Assembly: GCF_003149245.1 (NCBI RefSeq)
Contig: NZ_QGDL01000009.1
Coordinates: 124,001 to 188,000, forward strand
Length of the DNA stretch: 64,000 nucleotides
From: Faecalicatena orotica
GTDB lineage: Bacteria; Bacillota; Clostridia; Lachnospirales; Lachnospiraceae
Reading direction: 5' to 3'
This document shows, piece after piece, positions 28,291 through 37,048 of the stretch. The notes beneath the pieces were generated by a model. That model was not told the origin of the DNA, ran no database searches, and saw only the letters and a list, made by a program, of their open reading frames with translations. Positions within the stretch are counted from its first letter, which is position 1, and every line of letters starts with the position of its first letter. The position numbers and the translations under genes are program-made.

Positions 28291-28312
28291 GCCGGGTTAA
28301 AAACCCAGCCTA
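28288..28312 (+). terminator. Hairpin containing the NSS stop codon
   Basis: TAGGCCGGGTT (28288-28298), AAA, AACCCAGCCTA (28302-28312), one C-A mismatch. No T tract, so it may act as an mRNA 3' stabiliser or weak terminator. Confidence 0.45.
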
Positions 28313-28349
28313 TGAAATACAATCTTATGGTCAGAAATTCCCACCCCGG

Positions 28350-28706
28350 ACGATCTTCACGTCCCGGTGGATGAACGAAGCCTGCTGAAAGTCAGGCGGA
28401 AAGGCCCCTGCAAGCTGTGTGGCCTGTTCAAATGCATAGAATGCACGTTAGAACCACTTATGTCAAAAACGGCCCTCCAAAGGGAGAAAATCTGTTTTCC
28501 AAAACAGATTTTCAGACCACCTGCGCCGTCCAATCATCAAGATTGGGCGGCAAATGTGGTCGGTGCCCTGCGGAGGGCCGTTTTTGGCATTAGTGGTTCT
28601 TCGTAAATGAAAAGCATGCGAACAGACCACACAGCTTGCAGGGGCCTTTCCGCCTGATTTTCAGCAGGCGTCCCCCCATTCAATCATTCAGAAATATGAA
28701 GATCGT
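28350..28706. repeat. 357-bp near-perfect palindromic element with two inner hairpins
   Basis: This accounts for most of the 530-base stretch without a gene between 28291 and 28821. Left arm 28380-28478 and right arm 28572-28669 are reverse complements over about 99 bases with few mismatches, several of them G-U compatible. The ends carry an extra ACGATCTTCA (28350-28359) / TGAAGATCGT (28697-28706). The inner 93 bases form two more stems. The first is GAAAATCTGTTTT / AAAACAGATTTTC at 28486-28513 (13 bp, 2-base gap). The second is GCCGTCCAATC / GATTGGGCGGC at 28525-28551, enclosed by GACCAC / GTGGTC (28515-28520 and 28556-28561). The whole folds as a long stem with a two-hairpin head. It could be a MITE-like mobile element or a large structured RNA. 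A 79-codon frame inside is just a by-product. The remainder to 28821 holds a TATAAT (28751-28756) for the next operon. Confidence 0.85.
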
Positions 28707-28821
28707 ACACTAATTTCCAATTATGAGTGGAAATGTCTGATAACTTATCGTATAATATGCATATGGTTTGAATGTTGGAAAAATAGAATCATTATGTCTT
28801 TTAGAAGAAAGAAGGGATTCC

Positions 28822-30549
28822 ATGAATGTAAATGTGCTTCAAAAGAAGCTTCATAAGCATTTTGGAGAGAGTGTTTCGGTCCGGATAGAGAACCGCTGCA
28901 TTATTGTGTCAGGGCATCTGGACAGCTGGGATAAGATTGTTGCGGCATGCAGCATGTGTGTGAATAAGAAGCCGGGTATGCATGTTGTGAATGATATCAG
29001 ACTGGATGGGGTGACGATACCAGAGATGCGGATACCGGACGTAAAGGATGATTCTCTTGATAAGAAGAAGCCGGATGTCCTGATCATTGGAGGCGGGATC
29101 TCGGGAGCGAGCATTGCGAGAGAACTTTCCAAATGGAAGCTGGATATCCTGCTCGTGGATAAGGAGGCAGATCTTGCAGTGCAGGCGTCAGGCCGCAATG
29201 ACGGGGAAGTGCATCCGGGAGTCGACCTGAACCGGGGCAGCTTAAAGCAGCATTATGTGCTGAAAGGCAACCGGATGTTCGGCAGGGTCTGTAAGGAGCT
29301 GAGTGTTCCCTTTGACCGGTGTGGGCAGTATGTGGGATTTACCGGAAAATGGATGTATCCCCTCATATGGGCTTACGTCTGGCAGCGCAGGCATATCTGC
29401 AAGGTGAAGGATACGCGGATTCTGAAACGGGATGAACTGTTTAGGAGGGAGCCGAACCTGAACCCAGAGTTTCAGTTTGCCATATTCAACCCGTCTGCGG
29501 GCTGTGTATGTCCTTACGGACTGACAATTGCTTATGGGGAAAATGCGGTGGAGAATGGAGCAAAAGTATCGTTGAATACGGCGGTGCTTGGCATGGAAGT
29601 GAAGAACGCAAAGATCCGTTCCGTGACGACGAACCGGGGGACGGTCTATCCGAAGATCGTGATCAATGCGGCCGGAGTGTTCGCGGAGGATGTGGCAAAG
29701 ATGGCGGGAGACCGCTTTTATTCGATACATCCGAGAAAAGGTACGAATTCTATTCTGGATAAAAAGTCGGGCAGTCTTGTAAAGGGGATTGCATCGATCA
29801 AGACACTGAATCAAAATACGAAGCATACAAAAGGCGGAGGCATCCTGCATACGGTCCACGATAATCTGCTTGTCGGTCCGAATGCGGTGGAAACGTATGA
29901 GAAAGAAAACTTTGCCACAGAGCAGGGCAGTATTGATGCCGTTTTTGAGAAGCAGAAGCTGACGGCCGGGGCACTGAGCAAAAGAGATATCATTACATAT
30001 TTTACAGGTGTCAGGCCAGCTACCTTTGAAGAGGACTTTGTGATTGAAAAGGGCAGGAGGACAAAGAACTTAATCCACTGTGCGGGAATCCAGTCGCCGG
30101 GACTTACCACGGCACCGGCGGTTGCCCTCGATATTGAGAAGATGGTGGTCAAAGAACTTTCAAAGAGCAGAAAAGTGGAGAGAAACCGGGATTTCCAGCC
30201 GGTCAGGAAGGCAGCACCGGTATTGAACCGGCTTTCCGATGAAGAACGGAACCGGCTCATACAGGAAAACCCCAATTACGGGGAGATTGTGTGCCGCTGT
30301 GAGGAAATCAGCAAGGGAGAGATACTGGATGCGCTGAAGTCCCCGATTCCTGTGCCGACGATAGACGGGATCAAGAAAAGGGTGCGCCCCGGGATGGGAA
30401 GATGCCAGGGTGGTTTCTGTATGCCTCTCGTAACGAAGATTATCAGTGAATATGAGCAGATTCCGGAGGAAAAGGTGCGAAAGGCCGGGGCCGGGTCGGA
30501 AATTCTGCTTCGTGAGACAAAGCCCGGAAAAGGGGAGGCGGTATCGTGA
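28822..30549 (+). CDS. GlpA-like FAD-dependent glycerol-3-phosphate dehydrogenase
   Basis: A 575-residue flavoprotein from ATG 28822, chosen because AGAAGGGA precedes it. Residues 1-75 look like a BON-type domain (VSVRIENRCIIVSGHLDSW...HVVNDIRLDG). A Rossmann FAD site follows (VLIIGGGISGASIARELS) and then the DAO fold of GlpA/GlpD. The C-terminal 90 residues carry a BFD-like [2Fe-2S] site (VCRCEEISKGE ... GRCQGGFC, four cysteines). It should oxidise glycerol 3-phosphate or a related 2-hydroxy acid and pass electrons to its operon partners. The N-terminal BON-like part is not found in E. coli GlpA. First gene of a five-gene operon. Confidence 0.8.
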   Translation: MNVNVLQKKLHKHFGESVSVRIENRCIIVSGHLDSWDKIVAACSMCVNKKPGMHVVNDIRLDGVTIPEMRIPDVKDDSLDKKKPDVLIIGGGISGASIARELSKWKLDILLVDKEADLAVQASGRNDGEVHPGVDLNRGSLKQHYVLKGNRMFGRVCKELSVPFDRCGQYVGFTGKWMYPLIWAYVWQRRHICKVKDTRILKRDELFRREPNLNPEFQFAIFNPSAGCVCPYGLTIAYGENAVENGAKVSLNTAVLGMEVKNAKIRSVTTNRGTVYPKIVINAAGVFAEDVAKMAGDRFYSIHPRKGTNSILDKKSGSLVKGIASIKTLNQNTKHTKGGGILHTVHDNLLVGPNAVETYEKENFATEQGSIDAVFEKQKLTAGALSKRDIITYFTGVRPATFEEDFVIEKGRRTKNLIHCAGIQSPGLTTAPAVALDIEKMVVKELSKSRKVERNRDFQPVRKAAPVLNRLSDEERNRLIQENPNYGEIVCRCEEISKGEILDALKSPIPVPTIDGIKKRVRPGMGRCQGGFCMPLVTKIISEYEQIPEEKVRKAGAGSEILLRETKPGKGEAVS

Positions 30550-31841
30550 AAACATATGATGTCATTGTAATAGGCGGGGGGCCGGCAGGTCTTGCAGCGG
30601 CAGTGTCTGCGGACAAGAAAGGAGCATCGGTTTTCCTGATCGAGCGTGAGGCCAGACTCGGAGGGATTCTCAAGCAGTGTATCCATGACGGGTTCGGGCT
30701 GATACGTTTCGGTGAAAAGCTCTCGGGGCCGGAATATGTAGAGCGGTTTATCAAGGAGTTCAGGGAGCGGGAAATCGATCATAGCCTGCTGACTTTTGTT
30801 ACGGAAATGAAGCGTACAGACGGCGGTTTTGTGCTGAAAGCCGTGAACCGCCGCGGCGTTCAGGAATATTGCGCGAAGGCACTCGTGCTCGCCACCGGGT
30901 GCAGAGAGCGGACGGCAAAACAGGTCCAGATCCACGGAACCAGACCGGCCGGAATCATGACTGCCGGGACGGCACAGCATTTTGTGAACCTGCAGGGGAA
31001 GATGCCAGCAGGTAAGTGTGTGATTCTCGGAAGCGGGGACATCGGCCTGATCATGGCGAGAAGGCTGACGCTGGAGGGCGCAGAGGTATTGGGGGTCTAT
31101 GAGGTAAAGCCGACGCCTTCCGGCCTGACAAGGAATATTGTACAGTGTCTGGACGATTATGGGATTCCTCTTCATTTGTCACACACAGTAACGAGGGTCT
31201 TTGGGGAACAGAGACTTACCGCCGTGGAAGTGGCGGAAGTGGATTCAAACATGAAGCCTGTGGAGGCCACGAAAAAAAGGGTCGCATGCGACTCATTAAT
31301 TCTCTCGGTGGGGCTTATACCGGAAAATGAAATGGCGGAAAAGCTGGGTGTACGGCTGGACGCCAGAACGAAGGGACCTGTCTGCGACAATCGATTTATG
31401 ACAGAGACGGAAGGAGTTTTTTCGTGCGGGAATGCACTGCATGTGAATGACCTGGTGGATTATGTATCCGAAAGCGGGGAACTGGCAGGCGCAGCGGCAG
31501 CAGAATTCACACGGCGGGGGGCAGATACGGTTACAAAGCAGGGAAAAAACAGCAGGGCAGTTTCCGTAGAATTAAAGCCGGATACATCCTTACAGTACCT
31601 TGTCCCGCAGAAGCTGACACTGTCGGATGAACTGAAACAGGTGGTGTTCTATTTCCGCAGCAGGGAAGTACTAAGCGCGGGAACGCTTGTATTTCTGCTG
31701 AACGGGAAGGAGATCTTCCATAAAAAGTACAGGAACTTAAAACCGCCGGAAATGGAACGGCTAGAACTGGACTTAAGCACATTTAAAATTGAGAAAGACA
31801 GCCGGATTGAGATTGCGATCCGAAAGGAGGGAGACATTTGA
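30546..31841 (+). CDS. FAD/NAD(P)-dependent oxidoreductase, partner of the GlpA-like protein
   Basis: A 431-residue pyridine-nucleotide-disulfide-type flavoprotein. GGGPAGLAAAVSADKKGASV gives the FAD site, ILGSGDIGLIMARRLTLEGAEV the NAD(P) site, and GVFSCGNALHVNDLVDYVSE the C-terminal FAD motif. It has no CxxC redox pair. Starts at GTG overlapping the stop of the previous gene (GTGA). In the DUF1667-type glycerol-phosphate clusters of clostridia this subunit takes the electrons from the GlpA-like protein; the acceptor is unknown. Confidence 0.8.
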   Translation: MKTYDVIVIGGGPAGLAAAVSADKKGASVFLIEREARLGGILKQCIHDGFGLIRFGEKLSGPEYVERFIKEFREREIDHSLLTFVTEMKRTDGGFVLKAVNRRGVQEYCAKALVLATGCRERTAKQVQIHGTRPAGIMTAGTAQHFVNLQGKMPAGKCVILGSGDIGLIMARRLTLEGAEVLGVYEVKPTPSGLTRNIVQCLDDYGIPLHLSHTVTRVFGEQRLTAVEVAEVDSNMKPVEATKKRVACDSLILSVGLIPENEMAEKLGVRLDARTKGPVCDNRFMTETEGVFSCGNALHVNDLVDYVSESGELAGAAAAEFTRRGADTVTKQGKNSRAVSVELKPDTSLQYLVPQKLTLSDELKQVVFYFRSREVLSAGTLVFLLNGKEIFHKKYRNLKPPEMERLELDLSTFKIEKDSRIEIAIRKEGDI

Positions 31842-32218
31842 AAGAGATGACTTGTATTGTCTGCCCCAACGGGTGCAGCCTGAAAGTGGAAAAGAAGGAT
31901 GGTGTGTGGGAAGTCAGCGGGAACCAGTGTAAACGGGGGGAAGCATTTGCGGTGGAGGAAATGACCCATCCCATGCGGACGATCTGTTCCACGGTCCGCA
32001 CCATATTTGCCGGGGTTCCGGTGATTCCGGTGAGGGTGTCTGCGGAGATACCAAAGGAACGGATATTTGACGTGATGAACCAGATCAATCAGGTGACGGT
32101 TGACAGGATATGTGGAACAGGGGAGCCTGTCATCGAAAATGTCCTCGGACTGGGCGTGGATGTGATTGTAACAAGTGATATATTAAAAGGGTATGAGAAC
32201 GCAGAAAGTGTTTCATAG
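31838..32218 (+). CDS. DUF1667 protein (cysteine-rich electron-transfer partner)
   Basis: A 126-residue protein with TTG start overlapping the previous stop (TTGA); AGGAGG at optimal spacing supports TTG over the ATG 9 bases later. N terminus MTCIVCPNGCSLKV and QCKRGEAFA supply four cysteines that resemble a small metal or Fe-S site. The C-terminal half is the conserved HPMRTICSTVRT...PVRVSAEIPKERIFDVM part of DUF1667. It always travels with these two oxidoreductases and may replace the membrane anchor subunit GlpC. The four-Cys cofactor is inferred. Confidence 0.82.
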   Translation: MKEMTCIVCPNGCSLKVEKKDGVWEVSGNQCKRGEAFAVEEMTHPMRTICSTVRTIFAGVPVIPVRVSAEIPKERIFDVMNQINQVTVDRICGTGEPVIENVLGLGVDVIVTSDILKGYENAESVS

Positions 32219-32257
32219 AAGTACAGCAGATGGATGTCAGAAGGGAGAAGATGAATT

Positions 32258-34000
32258 ATGAGCAATAAACCGTATAAAGATTTTGAACCGAAATGGGTGA
32301 AAACACCTGCACCGAAAGATAGCTACCGGTCTATTTTCCGCTGGGGGGATCCGGAGTATGTGAAATACCCGAAGGAATCCTTATATAAGATGATGAAGGA
32401 AAAATTCAATATGACAGACGAGGATTTCAGGTCCTATGACGGCGATATCGGGATGGACCCGGTGAAGCTGGATGCACCGTGCAATCTTGCCCCGGAGCAT
32501 ATTGAGGCATTGAAAAAGATTGTCGGGGATGAGTTTGTTACGACAGAGGATTATCCGAGACTCGCTGTTGCTTACGGCAAGACGGGGTATGATGCGGCCA
32601 GACTCCGCCAGCGGATCATCGAGAATCTGCCGGATGTGGTTGTATATCCGGGAACGACGAAACAGATCGAAGAAATCGTGGCGTACAGTACAAAACACGG
32701 CATCCCTCTTTATGTATACGGCGGGGGAAGCAGTGTGACGCGCGGTGTGGAACCGGTAAAGGGCGGGATTTCCCTGGATATGAGGAAACGGTATAATAAG
32801 ATCGTTTCTTTTAATGAAACCGACCAGACGATTACTGTACAGAGTGGCATGTCGGGACCAAAACTGGAGCGTGCCCTGAATCATGCACCGCAGCTTATGG
32901 GGGCAAAAAGGGCCTACACCTGTGGCCATTTCCCGCAGTCCTTTGAATATAGCAGTGTGGGAGGCTGGGTCGTAACGAGGGGAGCCGGACAGAATAGTAC
33001 CTATTATGGCTGTATTACAGATATTGTTATGTCACAGAAGTATGCCACACCGATTGGAAATATCCAGACCAGCCATTACCCGAGGGAGGCGACCGGCCCG
33101 AATCTGAACCAGATTATGATGGGAAGTGAGGGAACCTTTGGTGTACTTACAGAGGTGACACTAAAAGTATTCCGCTATATGCCGCAGAACAGGCAGAGGT
33201 TTTCCTATATTTTTAAAGACTGGAAGACCGCGCAGGAGGCGGCACGTGAGATGATGCAGTGTGAAGCGGGATTTTCTTCCGTATTCCGCCTGTCTGACCC
33301 GGAGGAAACGGACCTGATGCTGCGTCTTTATAATGTGGATGAAACTCCGCTTTGGAAGCTTCTGGATGCAAGAGGATACCGGGATATGGAGAGATGCCTG
33401 TTCCTTGGTTTCACGGACGGGGAAAAAGGGTTTTCTGAAAATGTGGCCCGCAATATCCGCAGGATTGCCAAAGAATACGGAGGCATGAGCCTGACCTCAT
33501 TTGTGACAAAGAGCTGGGAGAAAGGGCGTTTCACAGACCCGTATCTGAGAGATACCCTTCTGGACTTTGGAATCATGACTGATACTCTTGAGTGTTCCGT
33601 GAACTGGTCCAACATGGGCAAGGTACACGAGGAGGTGCGTAAGGTCTGCCATGCACTGCCGAATACGATTGTCACGACGCATATGTCACACTGCTATCCG
33701 CAGGGTGCAAACCTGTACTTCATTTTTATCACAAGGATGGATGATGCGGAGGAATTCAGGAAATACCACAGCACCATTCTGGATGCAATCCAGAAGTCCG
33801 GGGCGGCGCTGAGCCATCACCACGGCATCGGCAAAATGTTCGCACCGTGGCTGGAGGGGCAGATCGGCAGAACGGAATACGGCATGATCCGTGCCCTGAA
33901 AAATTATTTTGACCCGGGATATAACATGAATCCGGGCGGTACGCTGGGACTGGACCTGAAGGAAGAGGAAAAACGGTTTTTGAGAGAGGACATTCAGTGA
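32258..34000 (+). CDS. FAD-binding oxidase of the alkyl-DHAP synthase type
   Basis: A 580-residue flavoprotein of the VAO/PCMH fold. The FAD domain has VVVYPGTTKQIEEIVAYSTKHGIPLYVYGGGSS. Then HFPQSFEYSSVGGWVVTR (about residues 224-241) and YYGCITDIV, MGSEGTFGVLTEVTLKV, and SHHHGIGKM (about 517-525). These segments line up with alkylglycerone-phosphate synthase (AGPS), including its catalytic His triplet and the FPxSxE substrate region. AGPS swaps the acyl chain of acyl-DHAP for an alkyl group. Many bacterial relatives are unassigned. Here it sits between DUF1667 and a sugar kinase in a glycerol-phosphate operon, which fits a DHAP-related substrate. Exact reaction not established. Confidence 0.75.
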   Translation: MSNKPYKDFEPKWVKTPAPKDSYRSIFRWGDPEYVKYPKESLYKMMKEKFNMTDEDFRSYDGDIGMDPVKLDAPCNLAPEHIEALKKIVGDEFVTTEDYPRLAVAYGKTGYDAARLRQRIIENLPDVVVYPGTTKQIEEIVAYSTKHGIPLYVYGGGSSVTRGVEPVKGGISLDMRKRYNKIVSFNETDQTITVQSGMSGPKLERALNHAPQLMGAKRAYTCGHFPQSFEYSSVGGWVVTRGAGQNSTYYGCITDIVMSQKYATPIGNIQTSHYPREATGPNLNQIMMGSEGTFGVLTEVTLKVFRYMPQNRQRFSYIFKDWKTAQEAAREMMQCEAGFSSVFRLSDPEETDLMLRLYNVDETPLWKLLDARGYRDMERCLFLGFTDGEKGFSENVARNIRRIAKEYGGMSLTSFVTKSWEKGRFTDPYLRDTLLDFGIMTDTLECSVNWSNMGKVHEEVRKVCHALPNTIVTTHMSHCYPQGANLYFIFITRMDDAEEFRKYHSTILDAIQKSGAALSHHHGIGKMFAPWLEGQIGRTEYGMIRALKNYFDPGYNMNPGGTLGLDLKEEEKRFLREDIQ

Positions 34001-34009
34001 GGAATTGCC

Positions 34010-35572
34010 ATGAAAGAGGTCGAAGAAAGGATTGTCCTGACATTTGATGTGGGGACACAAAGCTCCCGTGCCTTATTAATCAATAACCGGGGAGACATAC
34101 TGGGAAAAGGACAGAAAAAGCATGATCCGCCGTATTTCTCAAAAGATGCGGACCAGGCAGAGCAGGATGCCTTGTTTTACTACAGGAATATCTGTGAGGC
34201 GGCCCAGGAGTTAAAGTCGTCGGCTGAAGACGGGCTGTGGGACAGGATCGAGGCTGTCTCCGTCACGACGATCAGGGATACGGTCATCTGCGTGGATGAG
34301 AACGGAATTCCATTACGTCCCGCAATTATCTGGCTGGACAAACGGAAAGCAGACGGGGCCCCGAAGTTTTCCCAAGTAACGCGTATGATGCTGAAGGCAG
34401 TCGGAATGGAAGAGACTGCGAAAATGCAGTTCCAGAAGGCGCACTGCAACTGGATTATGCAGAAAGAGCCTGATATCTGGAAGAGAACCTATAAATATCT
34501 GCTGTTAAGCGGATTTCTGACGTTCAAGCTGACAGGGAATATGGCGGATGCGGCGGCCAGCCTGGTCGGAAGGCTGCCGATCGACTGCCAGAGCCGGGGG
34601 TGGCAGAACAAAGGCGCCCTGACCCGGTCGGTGTTTGATGTGGAGCCGGATAAACTCTGTGAGGTGAAGGAATCCGGTGAGCTTCTGGGGAAGATTACCA
34701 GACAGGCGGCAGAGGATACCGGGTTAAAAGAGGGCCTTCCAGTCCTTGCCTCAGGTGCCGATAAAGCGTGTGAGATTCTGGGGCTGGGCTGTACGTCGAA
34801 GGAGAAGGCGGCAATCGGATTCGGAACGACCGCCACGATTACATTTAATATAGAGCGGTATCTGGAGCCGGAGCGGTTTATCCCGCCATACCCATCCGTT
34901 ATACCGGGATTTTTCAACCCGGAGATCGAGATTTTCAGAGGGTACTGGCTGATATCATGGTTTAAAAAGGAGTTTGCGGAAAAAGAGGTGGAGCAGGCAA
35001 AGCTGCAGGGGACATCGGCCGAGGAACTGCTGAATAAGCGCTTAAAAGAGATTCCGGCAGGCTGCGACGGGCTTTTGTTCCAGCCGTATTTTACCCCGAA
35101 TGTTACGATGCCATCGGCGAGAGGGGCGATCATCGGATTTTCGGACCAGCATACCAGAATCCATATTTACCGGGCGATTATCGAGGGAATCAACTTTGCA
35201 CTTATCGAAGGAATGAAGCTTTTAGAAAAGCGCTCCGGCCATGCATTCGAGGAGATCCGGCTTGCCGGGGGCGGCTCGCAGAGCGATGAGATATGCCAGA
35301 TTACGGCGGATATGTTCGGGATACCCGTAAAGAGAACGGTTACCCATGAGGCCACCGGAATCGGGAGCGCAATGGCGGCCTTTGTGGGCCTGGGAGTATT
35401 TCAGAACTATCAGGAGGCACAGGAGGCGATGGTGCATCTGAAGGATACATTCGAACCTGATATGGGCCAGCACCAGATTTATTATGAACTATACCAAGAT
35501 GTTTTTCAGAACATATATGGAAAACTGGCCCCGTTATATGCAAAGCTGCATGATATTTACCATCGTGACTGA
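34010..35572 (+). CDS. FGGY-family carbohydrate kinase
   Basis: A 520-residue kinase with the N-terminal LTFDVGTQSSRALLIN phosphate loop, the IIWLDKRKA segment (substrate side), ASGADKACEILGLG and GFGTTATITFN (ATP half), and the C-terminal FGGY-type LAGGGSQSDEICQITADMFGIPV. The family phosphorylates glycerol, xylulose, gluconate and similar polyols. The operon (G3P dehydrogenase type) suggests glycerol or a glycerol-like polyol, but it lacks clear glycerol-kinase-only marks. Starts 10 bases after the previous stop. Ends at a good terminator. Confidence 0.83.
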   Translation: MKEVEERIVLTFDVGTQSSRALLINNRGDILGKGQKKHDPPYFSKDADQAEQDALFYYRNICEAAQELKSSAEDGLWDRIEAVSVTTIRDTVICVDENGIPLRPAIIWLDKRKADGAPKFSQVTRMMLKAVGMEETAKMQFQKAHCNWIMQKEPDIWKRTYKYLLLSGFLTFKLTGNMADAAASLVGRLPIDCQSRGWQNKGALTRSVFDVEPDKLCEVKESGELLGKITRQAAEDTGLKEGLPVLASGADKACEILGLGCTSKEKAAIGFGTTATITFNIERYLEPERFIPPYPSVIPGFFNPEIEIFRGYWLISWFKKEFAEKEVEQAKLQGTSAEELLNKRLKEIPAGCDGLLFQPYFTPNVTMPSARGAIIGFSDQHTRIHIYRAIIEGINFALIEGMKLLEKRSGHAFEEIRLAGGGSQSDEICQITADMFGIPVKRTVTHEATGIGSAMAAFVGLGVFQNYQEAQEAMVHLKDTFEPDMGQHQIYYELYQDVFQNIYGKLAPLYAKLHDIYHRD

Positions 35573-35581
35573 TGAAAGAGC

Positions 35582-35625
35582 AGATCCTGTGCACACTGTT
35601 TTTAGTATGCACAGGATCTATTTTT
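35582..35625 (+). terminator. Terminator of the glycerol-phosphate-type operon
   Basis: AGATCCTGTGCA (35582-35593) and TGCACAGGATCT (35608-35619), perfect 12-bp stem, then ATTTTT. Confidence 0.9.
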
Positions 35626-35646
35626 CTTTCATACATTTAGGATTCA

Positions 35647-36228
35647 CTAAAAAATCAGGGTACTTTTTTGTGCAAACAGTAACTGTTTTTCAATAATTTC
35701 AGTTATTTCTTCGGCACTTTCTGATTTTCCGTTTTTCATCCATGTATCCATAATTCCAATAAATATCCCTATGCGGGTGGACATGAAATAATCATAATGA
35801 AAATCGGGCAGTTTTATTTGGTCTTTCAGGTAATCCATTATGATGTGGGAATTATCCATAAAGCTCTTATAAATAATATCAATTCTGTTAATTCGTAATA
35901 AACATTCAAGGACCTCAAGATGGATTGTCCAATATCTGAAGACATGCAGCAGAAAGTCTAGTTTTCTATCAGAATGAATGTGCTGTTCAATATATCCATG
36001 TAACATTTCGGAAACCTGCTGGTTGCATTTCCAAGATAAAATATCTGCAATACTATCAAAATTACGATAGAAAGTTGCACGTCCCACTGTGGAGGCTTTT
36101 GATATATCGGAAACAGTAATATCTGCAAAATCTTTTTGGTTCAGACACCGTAAGAGGCCCTGATAAAGCAATTCAGAGGATTTCTCTACTCTTTTATCAT
36201 CTTTGATATGATACAAAATATCACCCAC
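35647..36228 (-). CDS. TetR/AcrR-family repressor
   Basis: A 193-residue regulator. N-terminal helix-turn-helix: FADITVSDISKASTVGRATFYRNFDS (about residues 35-60). The ligand domain is all-helical. Starts at GTG; a degenerate copy of the operator (TGATACAAAATATCA, 36209-36223) overlaps its first codons. It is divergent from the hydrolase-like gene across two palindromic operators, so it most likely represses both itself and that gene. Inducer unknown, perhaps an aromatic substrate of the hydrolase. Confidence 0.85.
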   Translation of the reverse strand: MGDILYHIKDDKRVEKSSELLYQGLLRCLNQKDFADITVSDISKASTVGRATFYRNFDSIADILSWKCNQQVSEMLHGYIEQHIHSDRKLDFLLHVFRYWTIHLEVLECLLRINRIDIIYKSFMDNSHIIMDYLKDQIKLPDFHYDYFMSTRIGIFIGIMDTWMKNGKSESAEEITEIIEKQLLFAQKSTLIF

Positions 36229-36242
36229 TGTCTTATATGTTA

Positions 36243-36287
36243 TGATACTATTGTATCACAAAAATATTATATGATACAATAGTATCA
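36243..36287. promoter_or_regulatory. Twin TetR operators
   Basis: TGATACTATTGTATCA (36243-36258) and TGATACAATAGTATCA (36272-36287) are each near-perfect palindromes and are mirror images of one another, 29 bp centre to centre. They fill the gap between the divergent genes. Confidence 0.85.
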
Positions 36288-36310
36288 TAAAAAAATTGGA
36301 GGAGATTTAT

Positions 36311-37027
36311 ATGAAAGGCAATGATAATAATAAATTGAGATTGCGTAAACAAAGGCTTCTTGCGCGTGCAGCTCTTAAACGGGCGGGGAATGTTAAGTTT
36401 AAGCCTGTTACTTCCGCGAAATGGGTGAACGTTTCCCGTGCATGGAACGGGGTTCTGCTTGTTCAGATTGAGCATGATAATATCAGGGGAGTTACCCCTG
36501 AAATGATGCGCTGGTGGTTTGAAAATCTCGGCAGAACAACAACATGGAACGGCATTGACTTTAGCGGGCCGGAAATTACTTTTTACCACCTTTGGCATCA
36601 TCGTGACCACATTAAGGTAATCCCGCTGACTTCCGGCCCCAATGGTGAACCTAATCATGGATTTTTCCCCGGCGCGAAAAGCATGATTCAAGAACAGTTT
36701 AATGATTTTCATGATAAAGTTCATCATACAATGCTCACTACCCGGCTTGACGGGCGGGAATTTACTTTCCTAATTAAACAGTTCGGAATGACAGTGGGTC
36801 GAATTACACATACCTACTCATCCACAGAAGACGGTATTTCATTTTATGCAGAAACAGAGATAGGCAGTAAGATACCTGTGTTTGGCTGGCTGCTAAATTG
36901 GTTTGTCATACCCTGGGTATATTCGAAAAAAACAGCCGAACATTGGATCCGGCACAACATAGAAGAGACTGGGCGGACAGAAGATGTACTTCCGCCTTTA
37001 TATGCGGCTCGTGATACTTTTATTTGA
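36311..37027 (+). CDS. Phloretin hydrolase / DAPG hydrolase (PhlG)-like protein
   Basis: A 238-residue protein from ATG 36311 (GGAGGAG upstream). It carries the features of the PhlG/phloretin-hydrolase family: PEMMRWWFENLG (63-74), YHLWHHRDHI (92-101), a buried Glu region, VHHTMLTTRLDGREF (137-151) and the C-terminal HNIEE (His215, Glu219), which corresponds to the His-x-x-x-Glu zinc pair of PhlG. Family members cleave a C-C bond next to a phloroglucinol ring (retro-Claisen type), releasing phloroglucinol. In gut bacteria this step opens phloretin from dihydrochalcones. Family assignment is good; the substrate is inferred. A TetR repressor controls it. Confidence 0.72.
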   Translation: MKGNDNNKLRLRKQRLLARAALKRAGNVKFKPVTSAKWVNVSRAWNGVLLVQIEHDNIRGVTPEMMRWWFENLGRTTTWNGIDFSGPEITFYHLWHHRDHIKVIPLTSGPNGEPNHGFFPGAKSMIQEQFNDFHDKVHHTMLTTRLDGREFTFLIKQFGMTVGRITHTYSSTEDGISFYAETEIGSKIPVFGWLLNWFVIPWVYSKKTAEHWIRHNIEETGRTEDVLPPLYAARDTFI

Positions 37028-37048
37028 GTTAAAAATAAACAATTGAGG

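Noticed and set aside
28367-28606. A 79-codon open frame (starting MDERSLLKVRRKG) within the palindromic element
   Set aside because: The frame lies across the long inverted repeat and its inner hairpins, has no ribosome site and a composition dictated by the palindrome. It is not treated as a gene.
30276-31175. A 299-codon minus-strand frame opposite the two oxidoreductases
   Set aside because: It is antisense to well-supported flavoprotein genes and its translation is rich in Cys, His, Pro and Arg, as expected of a shadow frame.
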